From Bacteroidota bacterium (GTDB taxonomy: Bacteria; Bacteroidota; Bacteroidia; Bacteroidales; Prolixibacteraceae), in assembly GCA_013203755.1 (NCBI GenBank), contig JABMPI010000137.1, forward strand, positions 1-7,883: a stretch of 7,883 nucleotides of DNA. The letters are read 5' to 3'. The translations under genes were made by a program, and so were the position numbers. Shown piece by piece: positions 1-6,827 of this stretch. Below the pieces are notes generated by a model that saw nothing but the letters and a program-made list of their open reading frames with translations, ran no database searches and had not been told where the DNA came from. Position 1 is the first letter of the stretch; each line of letters begins with the position of its first letter.

Positions 1-1286
1 GGCCTGGTGGTTGTTTTGCCGATGAATATCATTGGATGGATGGAATTGGAGACAGAAGCGAAAGACCAACCATGATTAATACACATTGGGGAGGAGTAAC
101 CGAAAACAACAGCTTTGGTACCCACGAATTTTTAGAGCTGTGTAACCAGCTGGAATGCGAACCTGTTATTTGTGGAAATCTTGGAAGTGGTACAATTCAG
201 GAAATGTCGCAGTGGGTTGAATACTTGAATTCGAGTAATGTAAGTCCAATGACTGATTTGCGTAAAACAAATGGCCAAGAAGAACCCTGGGGAGTTAAAT
301 ACTGGGGATTAGGAAATGAAAACTGGGGTTGTGGTGGAAATATGACTGCTGAATATTACACCAACGAAATGAGACGTTATTCTGTATATTCAAAAAATTA
401 TGGAGATAACCGGCTTTATAAAGTTGCCGGTGGTCCAAATAGTAGCGACTACAATTGGATGGAAACATTGATGAAAAATGGAAACCCGGGAAGAAGTTTT
501 CAAGGAGTTTCGCTTCATTATTATACAGTTTGCCATAGCTGGGGAAGAAAAGGTTCAGCTACTCAATTCGATGAAAACGAGTATTTCACAACCATGAAAA
601 AAACATTATTCATGGATGAATTACTTGAAAAACACATTCGAATTATGGACAAATATGATCCGGAAAACCGAGTTGGATTAATTGTTGATGAATGGGGAAA
701 CTGGCACGATGTGGAGCCTGGAACAAATCCCGGATTTTTGTATCAGCAAAATACATTGCGCGATGCTTTGGTTGCATCGGTAAATTTAGATCTGTTTAAC
801 AAATATGCCCGTCGCGTAAAAATGGCAAACATTGCCCAAACAGTAAATGTTTTGCAAGCCATGATTTTAACCAAAGACGATCAACTGGTTCGTACACCAT
901 CATTTTATGTATTTAAAATGTACAAAGTTCATCACGATGCAACTTTGCTACCTTCAGCTATTACTTCAGAAAAGTATACCATGGGCGAGGAATCTGTTGA
1001 AGCTCTTTCTGCTACTGCTTCCAAAGATGCAAATGGAAAAGTACATTTAACCATAACAAATTTAGATCCCAATAAAACCCTTGAAGTTTCTTGTGATTTG
1101 CGGGGAATGAAAGAGGTGAATTTCAAAAAAGGGAGTATTATAACCGGCGAAAAAATTAATTCTTACAACGACTTTGAAAAGAAGGAAACCGTTACAGAGA
1201 AAAGTTTTTCTGATGTTGAGGTGAATGAGAATATTGTTTTGGTTCAATTGCCAGCCAAGTCGGTTGTTATGTTGGAATTGGAGTAA
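1..1286 (+). CDS. GH51 alpha-L-arabinofuranosidase, C-terminal part (5' end outside window)
   Basis: The reading frame is open from the first base. Codons from base 3 read PGGCFADEYHW, the conserved N-terminal-half motif of GH51 arabinofuranosidases, so the ATG at 36 is internal and not the start. The (beta/alpha)8 barrel continues with INTHWGGVTENNSFGTHEF. The acid/base Glu lies in GLGNENWGCGG (codon 318-320), followed by the SLHYYT substrate-site motif. The nucleophile Glu lies in LIVDEWGNWHD (codon 690-692). The last ~190 residues fit the C-terminal beta-sandwich domain of the family. Known family role: retaining exo-hydrolysis of terminal alpha-L-arabinofuranosyl residues from arabinan, arabinoxylan or arabino-oligosaccharides. 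Roughly the first 80-110 residues, including any signal peptide, are missing, so cellular location cannot be judged. The stop (TAA, 1284-1286) overlaps the convergent lipoprotein gene by 43 bp. No terminator hairpin is visible after the stop. Both catalytic residues are intact, so the enzyme looks functional. Confidence 0.95.
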   Translation, partial: PGGCFADEYHWMDGIGDRSERPTMINTHWGGVTENNSFGTHEFLELCNQLECEPVICGNLGSGTIQEMSQWVEYLNSSNVSPMTDLRKTNGQEEPWGVKYWGLGNENWGCGGNMTAEYYTNEMRRYSVYSKNYGDNRLYKVAGGPNSSDYNWMETLMKNGNPGRSFQGVSLHYYTVCHSWGRKGSATQFDENEYFTTMKKTLFMDELLEKHIRIMDKYDPENRVGLIVDEWGNWHDVEPGTNPGFLYQQNTLRDALVASVNLDLFNKYARRVKMANIAQTVNVLQAMILTKDDQLVRTPSFYVFKMYKVHHDATLLPSAITSEKYTMGEESVEALSATASKDANGKVHLTITNLDPNKTLEVSCDLRGMKEVNFKKGSIITGEKINSYNDFEKKETVTEKSFSDVEVNENIVLVQLPAKSVVMLELE

Positions 1287-2506
1287 AAATTATTTGGTTT
1301 GAGTATTACTTCCGATTTGTTTGGGTTTAATTGAATATCTAAATTTCTCATATCCAACATACGTTGGCTTAAAATCCGGATGTAAGTTTGGCAATTGTAA
1401 TTATGGATTTCATTTTTTTGTTCAAGCAAATAAATTGATTGAACAACCCATTCGATTGCTGCTTTATATTTTCCTTCCATCTCGCAAGCCAATCCCATGT
1501 TAAACATACATTTTGCAGCAATAGATTTGTTCGGGTTGTTTACGTTTGCTTTCCAAATTTCAGCAGCTTCCATCCATTTCCCCGCAATAATAAGTTGATT
1601 TGTTTTTTTTATATCCACTTGCCCTGTTCTATAATACATACGTTCTACTTCAACCCAGTGGGGAGAAACAAATTCAGAAAAACTTGTTCCGGCAACATCC
1701 GCAGCATTTAAAATAGCTTCTTTGCGGGGCGGTAATAACCTTTTTGTGTGCTTAAAACTTACAGCTGGTGTGTCCCATAATATTGTATCAATCTTGTTTA
1801 CATAGAATTCTAATTTTTCATTTTGTAAATCATAGACAGTCCAAAAAACCGCTGGAAAAACAGATTCAATTCCCAAATTGATAATCTTTGAAAACCTTAT
1901 TGCATCAAACGAATTATAATAATCTAAAGATAAAAGTAACTCCGCATTTGTTGAGTCGGCAATTTTATGAATTTCACTTTTAGAATATAACCCGAATTCA
2001 GGGTCGATTAACTTCTTTTTATTTGAATTTGGAACTTGAATCTGATTGCTCTTTAGAAAAATGGCAAAGAGGGAAACAATTGTTTCGGATATATGTCTAT
2101 CGTTAATTAGTAAAGTGTCGGATTCTAAAACGATTGGTTTTATCAACGAATCTATAAGTTCAACTCCAGTATAATTTGCTGGTTCCAATTCTATAATAGA
2201 GTCAAAAAAATTGTGCTTTTTAATATTTTTAACGAATAGATCGAAATATACTTTAGAAGCCAAACTATCAGTTTTAGAAGAATCTAATAGCATTTCATCG
2301 TCCTGTACGTAGTGTGTAAAAGCTGTATTCTGATCTATGTTACAATTGTTGTATCTAACTGCTATCTTTTTATAGTTTGTGGGCAACGATATTTTGCCGG
2401 GAACAGCAACTTCCAACTTTATTGTTCGCGAATTATAAAGGGTGTTACAACCTTGTATTGCAACAAAAATTAAAATGAAAAACAGGAGGTTTAAAGCTTG
2501 TTTCAT
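1244..2506 (-). CDS. Tandem TPR-like lipoprotein, paralogue 3 of 3 (420 aa; DUF6340-like)
   Basis: This is the last gene of the four-gene operon. Its ATG lies 2 nt after the TAA of the upstream paralogue (TAA-AA-ATG), which suggests translational coupling. Residues 1-20 form a lipoprotein signal peptide: Lys2, a hydrophobic stretch, then the lipobox IQGC with Cys20 as lipidation site. No acidic residues follow the Cys. The core shared with the two neighbours is AELLLSLD (~188-195), VYD (224-226), DTILW (240-244), LPPR (258-261), W284 and RMY (289-291). A helical TPR-like segment with WMEAAEIW (311-318) and FNMGLACE (335-342) follows. It differs from its siblings by ~50 extra residues in the N-terminal half (about 105-165) and by a ~30-residue C-terminal tail that runs into the convergent GH51 gene. 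From memory the architecture resembles the uncharacterised Bacteroidota family DUF6340; that name is a recollection, not a search result. Function unknown; an envelope lipoprotein is the safe call. Confidence 0.88.
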   Translation of the reverse strand: MKQALNLLFFILIFVAIQGCNTLYNSRTIKLEVAVPGKISLPTNYKKIAVRYNNCNIDQNTAFTHYVQDDEMLLDSSKTDSLASKVYFDLFVKNIKKHNFFDSIIELEPANYTGVELIDSLIKPIVLESDTLLINDRHISETIVSLFAIFLKSNQIQVPNSNKKKLIDPEFGLYSKSEIHKIADSTNAELLLSLDYYNSFDAIRFSKIINLGIESVFPAVFWTVYDLQNEKLEFYVNKIDTILWDTPAVSFKHTKRLLPPRKEAILNAADVAGTSFSEFVSPHWVEVERMYYRTGQVDIKKTNQLIIAGKWMEAAEIWKANVNNPNKSIAAKCMFNMGLACEMEGKYKAAIEWVVQSIYLLEQKNEIHNYNCQTYIRILSQRMLDMRNLDIQLNPNKSEVILKPNNFYSNSNITTDLAGN

Positions 2507-2508
2507 TT

Positions 2509-3531
2509 TTAGTTTTGGTTTAATCTGTCGATATCTCTTTTACGCGTAGCCAGTATTTTTTTGTATTGTAAAATCATTTTTATATCCTCTTTGCTTTTGT
2601 ATTCAAGAGCAAGTTCTTGTGCTGCTGACAGCCATTTCCAGGCAGTTAGAATATCGTCTTTCATTTCGTAAGCAAGTGCTAAATTATAACGGGCATTAAT
2701 TGCCATTTTTCCATTTTTGTCCGGTGCATATCGTTTCCAAATTTCAATTGCTGAATCCCATTTTCCTTCATCTACAAAGGCCGAAGCTTGCGAAAAATCG
2801 GGTAGTGGAGGAACCGAATACATGCGGTTAACTTTTTGCCACGATGCAAAAAACCGTTTGGAATAATTCTCTCCCGATAATTGCGATGCTATTTTTAAAG
2901 CGCTTGGGCGCGGTGGTAATTTTGTTTTCTTTAGATATTTGCCCTCTTCATCGTAACTGTTCCAATAAACCGTGTCGATCATTGTTTTTCGTTCAATAAT
3001 TTTTTCACCCGCCGGATCGTAAATAGCCCAAACTGCAGCTGTAATTACCTCTCTCGATTTTGGAACTTCATATTGTTCGGCGTATTCCGAAAAGAAATAA
3101 GAAAATGTCTCCAGGGAAATTAATAGATCTGTTTCGCTGGATGCAGTTAATTTTTTAATTAAATTGAATTTTAAGCTTGGCAGTTTTTTTCCTGAATGTG
3201 GTTTGAAAGCACCTGGGAAAATATGAATACGCTTGAATGTATTTTGGCTCTTTAAATTCGATGCCAACTCTTTTAAACAGTAGTTTGCAAGTAAACTATC
3301 TAAGCTTTTGTGGTCATTTTTTGCTTTTCTTAGCCGGCCATTATCTTTATAATAGTGCTGCAACGAATCTCCCGGAAATTTAAAATTCCGATAAACTAAA
3401 GCAACATTTTCTACTTTTGCCGGAACAACTATTTCTCCTGGTTTATAAATGTCAATGGGATATTCTTTGTAAACAGTACACGAGGAAATTAGTAGTGAAA
3501 AGATGAAAATAAGAATTGTGTAACGATTCAT
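2509..3531 (-). CDS. Tandem TPR-like lipoprotein, paralogue 2 of 3 (340 aa; DUF6340-like)
   Basis: This gene starts at an ATG that overlaps the TGA of the preceding gene as ATGA (3528-3531) and ends 2 nt before the next gene. Residues 1-18 are a lipoprotein signal peptide with lipobox ISSC (Cys18), so it should be an anchored periplasmic or outer-membrane protein. The N-terminal half has a predicted alpha/beta pattern beginning VENVALVYRNF (40-50), then TDLLISLE (134-141). The shared core follows: IYD (170-172), DTVYW (186-190) exactly 14 residues on, LPPR (205-208), W231 and RMY (236-238). Residues ~250-330 form a TPR-like helical segment with WDSAIEIW (258-265) and YNLALAYE (282-289), ending in a charged helix. 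It is the shortest and probably most typical member of the trio. The three are clearly homologous but far diverged, implying old duplication and separate roles. No enzymatic motif is visible. Family name DUF6340 is from memory. Confidence 0.9.
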   Translation of the reverse strand: MNRYTILIFIFSLLISSCTVYKEYPIDIYKPGEIVVPAKVENVALVYRNFKFPGDSLQHYYKDNGRLRKAKNDHKSLDSLLANYCLKELASNLKSQNTFKRIHIFPGAFKPHSGKKLPSLKFNLIKKLTASSETDLLISLETFSYFFSEYAEQYEVPKSREVITAAVWAIYDPAGEKIIERKTMIDTVYWNSYDEEGKYLKKTKLPPRPSALKIASQLSGENYSKRFFASWQKVNRMYSVPPLPDFSQASAFVDEGKWDSAIEIWKRYAPDKNGKMAINARYNLALAYEMKDDILTAWKWLSAAQELALEYKSKEDIKMILQYKKILATRKRDIDRLNQN

Positions 3532-4586
3532 CGATTTTGCTTTTTTAGTTCATTTTTTCTTTGTTCAAGTATTTCTAAGTAATCGTAGGTTACCATTCTA
3601 TACATGGTGTCGTACGATTTTAAAGCCCAAAATATGGCTTTTTGTAAATCGCCTTGCAGCTCGTAGCCAACCGCCAAATTAAATTCGGCTTTGCTTTTTA
3701 ACGATTTCGATTTCCCTTTTTCTGCAATTTCACTCCAAATAGCCATTGCAGATTCCCAATTGTTATTGTCAACATAAATGTTGGCATGTTTAAGTTCAGA
3801 ACCTCCTTTGCTAAAATATTGTCTTTTTTCTTCGCGCCAAAAAGTGCTTATAATGTCTGTAAAATCTAGAGCAACAGCAATTCCTGTTTGGCTTAATGCA
3901 TCCTTTACAGTTGTGAAACGGTCGAAAAGATTGCCTGTCGAAAAATCAGTATCTTCCCAAATAATTGTATCTCTTAAAAATTCTCTGATAAGGATTTTCT
4001 TATTTTCAGGATCGTAAACTCTAAAAAGAACTTCGTAATAAACAATTAGTTGAGCTTTTGATGCTGAAGAAAAAGCATTGTTCGATGGAAGATAATAATC
4101 TTCTTTAGAAAAATCGGTAGAAACACGTGTTTTAAAATGTTCAAGCGATAAAACAGCATCAGTATTATAGGTTTCGCATAACTCTTTCACTTCATCCCAG
4201 GGCATTTCTAAGGTTAGAAATGTATTTTTCTCAAATTTTAAAAAACGATCTTCAGGAATAACTACATCGTATCTTCCCGATTCGAAAAGAAGTTCACCCA
4301 ATGCTTTTATAGTAGTATCTACAGCTTGAATATCGTTAATAATTGTATCGTAATTAAAATTCTGGTTGTAAAATATTTTTTGTAACGAGTCGGTTTCAAG
4401 GTTGCTGAAACTGCTGTCTACAACCCGGCTTACAAGGGTTAAACTTTGAATGTTTTTTGGAAGTTCTTTTTTCGATTCACGCGGAATCTCGATGTTTAAT
4501 AATTTTGTGGGAACACAAGAAAATGAGATTGCACAAAACAATAATATAATTACGTAGCTCTTTATTTTTAAAAAATAATTATCCAT
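3528..4586 (-). CDS. Tandem TPR-like lipoprotein, paralogue 1 of 3 (352 aa; DUF6340-like)
   Basis: This is the first of the three lipoprotein genes, starting 4 nt after the TAA of the VWA gene and overlapping the next gene by 4 nt. Residues 1-24 form a signal peptide with Lys7 and Lys9, a hydrophobic core and lipobox SFSC (Cys24). It carries the same core as the other two: TDAVLSLE (142-149), VYD (190-192), DTIIW (206-210), W250, a TPR-like WESAMAIW (277-284) and FNLAVGYE (302-309), and a Lys/Gln-rich C-terminus. It lacks the LPPR motif of the two downstream paralogues and has TTVKDA (225-230) there instead, so it is the more divergent member. Predicted fold (inference): an N-terminal alpha/beta domain with a strand-rich middle and a C-terminal helical repeat suited to protein-protein contact. 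No catalytic motif is seen and the function is unknown. Being directly behind the VWA gene, it is a good candidate partner for that protein's periplasmic portion. Confidence 0.9.
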   Translation of the reverse strand: MDNYFLKIKSYVIILLFCAISFSCVPTKLLNIEIPRESKKELPKNIQSLTLVSRVVDSSFSNLETDSLQKIFYNQNFNYDTIINDIQAVDTTIKALGELLFESGRYDVVIPEDRFLKFEKNTFLTLEMPWDEVKELCETYNTDAVLSLEHFKTRVSTDFSKEDYYLPSNNAFSSASKAQLIVYYEVLFRVYDPENKKILIREFLRDTIIWEDTDFSTGNLFDRFTTVKDALSQTGIAVALDFTDIISTFWREEKRQYFSKGGSELKHANIYVDNNNWESAMAIWSEIAEKGKSKSLKSKAEFNLAVGYELQGDLQKAIFWALKSYDTMYRMVTYDYLEILEQRKNELKKQNR

Positions 4587-4590
4587 GCGC

Positions 4591-6687
4591 TTAATAAATA
4601 CCCCAGTACTTTCTCAAAAACCATTCCACACTTAACAATAGCAGAAATATAAAAAATATCCACCTGAGATTTAAAAGCTCGTGCACCATTTCCTGAAAAT
4701 AGCTTGTTGATTTTAACTGTTTGTTGTTTTTTATTTCTGAAATTAATTTATCGATACTATTAGCAGGATAGAAATTACCACCACTTTGTTTAGCCAATTG
4801 AAACAACATGTTATGATTGGCACGGGTAACAACATTTTCAAGGTTTACAGGAATAATAGTAAACCTTCCGGTTTCGGTAAAAGTTTCTTTGCCAATAGTT
4901 ACATTGGCCGAAAAAGTATAGTCGCCCGTTGGAAGATGCCCCGAGTTTAAGTAATAATTTTCCCCTTGAATATCGAAAGTGAAATTAAAATCGTCGCCAT
5001 TCGTATTTTGAATTTCAATATTTACCTCTTCGGAAGTAATACGTTCAAATGCATCATTGTACACTTCTGCCGTTAAAACCACATCATCAATTTCGGCATA
5101 AACAGGTTTAAAGTCTAAAATAAAATTATCCTCGTTTTCGCGAAGTGCTAAATATTGAACGATTTGATTTATGAGTTCGTTAAAGCGCGTCTGGCTTTGA
5201 TTTGTATAATAATCGTAAAGCCGCCAGCGCCAAATTCCTTCACCAAAAAGATACCCGATTTTTCTGCCATTTATTCTTCCGCTTGCAAACAGTGGTCTGG
5301 CAGTTTCAATATTTAAAATTTTCTGATAAAATAGCGGAGTAAAATCTGGTTCCAGTTCGTAATCGGCAAAAGGTACTTGCAAGGGCGGGAATTTTGGAAG
5401 TAGCTCTTTAAAATCGTCACTTAATTTGAAGGTTGCAAATGTAGAATTTATGGTAGCCTGGGCCTCTTCTCCCGAACCAGCCAACTGTTTTATTGTGGCA
5501 CCTTGCGACAATGCATTTAATTGTGGTAAAAAGGTTTTATTCCCCACAATAAAAAGGGTTGGAATTCGGTTTAATTCAGCTTTTTTAATTATTTCGGCAA
5601 CAGATTTTCCTGAAGTGGGTAACTGGTTTAAAACAATTAAATTGAAATCGGATAAATTAGAAGGAAATGGTTCTTCGGTAAAAACAGAAACTTCGTATGT
5701 TTTTTGTAAATCAAGCGTATTTTTAATTGCGCCAATATCGGGGTGAGAACCGTCCGAAAGAATCAAAATTTTCTGTTTGTTTTCTAATACGTTTATTACA
5801 AAACCAGAAGTATTGTTTTTCGTGTTTCGTTCGTTTTGAACCGATTCTATTTGAACAGAATAATGTTTTAAACCCGGTTTGCCAGCCTCTAAAATAAATT
5901 CAGTTGTATAAAAATAATTAGCATTTGGCGGAGTAACCACTACGCTGGCTAGTACATTCCCATTTTGTATAACCGAAAGTTTTAAAGGCACGCCTTTTAA
6001 CTTAGAAAAATGAACATCTGTTTCTACCGGAAAACGGTTGCCAGAAAAGGAAGTGCGGTTAACTTGAATGTTCTGAATTCTGGAATCTACAACTTCGGTA
6101 GTATCGCCAAAACCAAGGGTATAAACCGGGAAATTTATTTCACTCACTAAATTAACCGGATTTTTTCCTTGATTGTAAATCCCGTCGCCTCCAATAATTA
6201 GTGCACCAATATTTTCATTAAAATGGTTGTTGGCTACCGAAGAAATTAGGTTGCTGTAATCCGATTTTTTTTCAGTAAAATCCAGCTCTTCAATGTTGTT
6301 TGTGGTTTCGCCAAACGAATATTCAACAATAGAATATATGTTTCCTAATTCACTTAAAATTGTATTTCTGGTTTTATTAATTTCTGCCGCAGTTTTGGCC
6401 GAATCGAGTACCGAAACTACCGACCCGGAATTGTCCCAGGCCGTTATAATTATTGGACTTTTAGTTGTCTTTTTTAGGTTTCGAATAAATGGCGAGAGCA
6501 ACAAAAAAGCAATGGTAAAAAAGGATAAAAAACGCAGAACCATTAAAATTTTTATCTGATAATTTTTTAGCTCTTTGTTGTCTCTGTTTCTAAAATATAA
6601 AAGCAAAACAATACCCGCCGTTGCAATTGCTACGGCAAGTAAAATTATAAACCAGTATTTTGTCCCGAATGATATCAAACTATTCAA
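4591..6687 (-). CDS. Membrane-anchored VWA / class I glutamine-amidotransferase-like protein (698 aa)
   Basis: This is the first gene of the operon. Two transmembrane segments lie at residues ~11-32 and ~46-66, and a third at the extreme C-terminus (~675-690, ending EWFLRKYWGIY). Between them, a VWA-type domain (~76-200) has a MIDAS motif DNSGS (Asp85, Ser87, Ser89), a possible second-loop Ser145 in place of Thr, and GGDG (Asp168) as the third metal loop. A beta-rich linker (~200-300) follows, then a flavodoxin/class I amidotransferase-like fold (~305-515) starting KILILSDGSHPDIGAI and carrying the typical GEGIWRWRLYDYY signature (482-494). A second beta-sandwich-like region (~525-615) precedes the last helix. 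The whole protein has no cysteine, so the amidotransferase fold lacks its nucleophile and is probably a binding scaffold. VWA proteins of this build are common, mostly uncharacterised, inner-membrane proteins in Bacteroidota. The start is TTG: no ATG or GTG lies in frame between the upstream stop (TAA, 6724-6726) and the first membrane segment. Confidence 0.88.
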   Translation of the reverse strand: MNSLISFGTKYWFIILLAVAIATAGIVLLLYFRNRDNKELKNYQIKILMVLRFLSFFTIAFLLLSPFIRNLKKTTKSPIIITAWDNSGSVVSVLDSAKTAAEINKTRNTILSELGNIYSIVEYSFGETTNNIEELDFTEKKSDYSNLISSVANNHFNENIGALIIGGDGIYNQGKNPVNLVSEINFPVYTLGFGDTTEVVDSRIQNIQVNRTSFSGNRFPVETDVHFSKLKGVPLKLSVIQNGNVLASVVVTPPNANYFYTTEFILEAGKPGLKHYSVQIESVQNERNTKNNTSGFVINVLENKQKILILSDGSHPDIGAIKNTLDLQKTYEVSVFTEEPFPSNLSDFNLIVLNQLPTSGKSVAEIIKKAELNRIPTLFIVGNKTFLPQLNALSQGATIKQLAGSGEEAQATINSTFATFKLSDDFKELLPKFPPLQVPFADYELEPDFTPLFYQKILNIETARPLFASGRINGRKIGYLFGEGIWRWRLYDYYTNQSQTRFNELINQIVQYLALRENEDNFILDFKPVYAEIDDVVLTAEVYNDAFERITSEEVNIEIQNTNGDDFNFTFDIQGENYYLNSGHLPTGDYTFSANVTIGKETFTETGRFTIIPVNLENVVTRANHNMLFQLAKQSGGNFYPANSIDKLISEIKNNKQLKSTSYFQEMVHELLNLRWIFFIFLLLLSVEWFLRKYWGIY

Positions 6688-6720
6688 TTTTTTATGAGCT
6701 CGTAAATATAGTAACTCCTT
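6685..6720 (-). promoter_or_regulatory. Translation start region of the VWA gene: TTG codon with A-rich leader and distant AAGGAG
   Basis: On the minus strand the TTG at 6687-6685 is immediately preceded by six A residues, the A-rich context that Bacteroidota favour over Shine-Dalgarno pairing. An AAGGAG lies at 6720-6715, but 27 nt separate it from the TTG, too far for normal pairing. No ATG, GTG or TTG in any frame sits 5-10 nt after it. A second in-frame TTG (6678-6676, residue 4) is an alternative start. TATATTTA (6710-6703) matches 5 of 6 fixed positions of the Bacteroidota -7 box TAnnTTTG, but no TTTG-like -33 box was found 19-21 nt upstream, so it is only a weak promoter candidate. Confidence 0.4.
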
Positions 6721-6827
6721 TTTTTAAATGACGATTATTGCGTATAATTACATCTTATTTTACATAGTTTATAAAAAACCAGATGAAGGCGATTTTGCTG
6801 TCAACAGAAAAAAATAATTGTAATAAA
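6688..6827. promoter_or_regulatory. Divergent intergenic region between the VWA operon and the M28 peptidase gene
   Basis: The two flanking genes are transcribed away from each other, so promoters for both should lie in these 140 bases unless the M28 gene's ATG at 6783 is the true start. The region is very AT-rich, with T-rich and A-rich runs near 6718-6726 and 6809-6815. On the plus strand no convincing TTTG / TAnnTTTG pair with correct spacing was found. TATTTTAC (6756-6763) is a poor -7 match. No inverted repeat suggesting an operator and no riboswitch-like structure was recognised by eye. Confidence 0.4.

Noticed and set aside
36..38. ATG at 36 as the start of the GH51 gene
   Set aside because: The frame is open upstream and already encodes the conserved PGGCFADEYHW motif, so the true start lies outside the window.
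1321..1711. Plus-strand open frames of 60 and 90 codons opposite the third lipoprotein gene
   Set aside because: They overlap a well-supported gene with signal peptide and paralogues, and their translations are Cys/Phe/His-rich without recognisable features, typical of antisense shadows.
2484..2489. AGGAGG on the plus strand, resembling a strong Shine-Dalgarno site
   Set aside because: It lies inside the signal-peptide codons of the third lipoprotein on the other strand, and no plausible plus-strand gene follows it.
6703..6710. TATATTTA as the -7 box of the VWA operon promoter
   Set aside because: One fixed position mismatches and no TTTG-like -33 element occurs at the right spacing. It would leave a leader of only about ten bases. 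It is kept only as a weak remark in the start-region feature.
6783..6827. Earlier in-frame ATG for the M28 gene giving a 15-residue longer N-terminus
   Set aside because: The added residues are polar and would sit in front of a textbook lipoprotein signal peptide that starts at 6828; an A-rich leader precedes the 6828 ATG.
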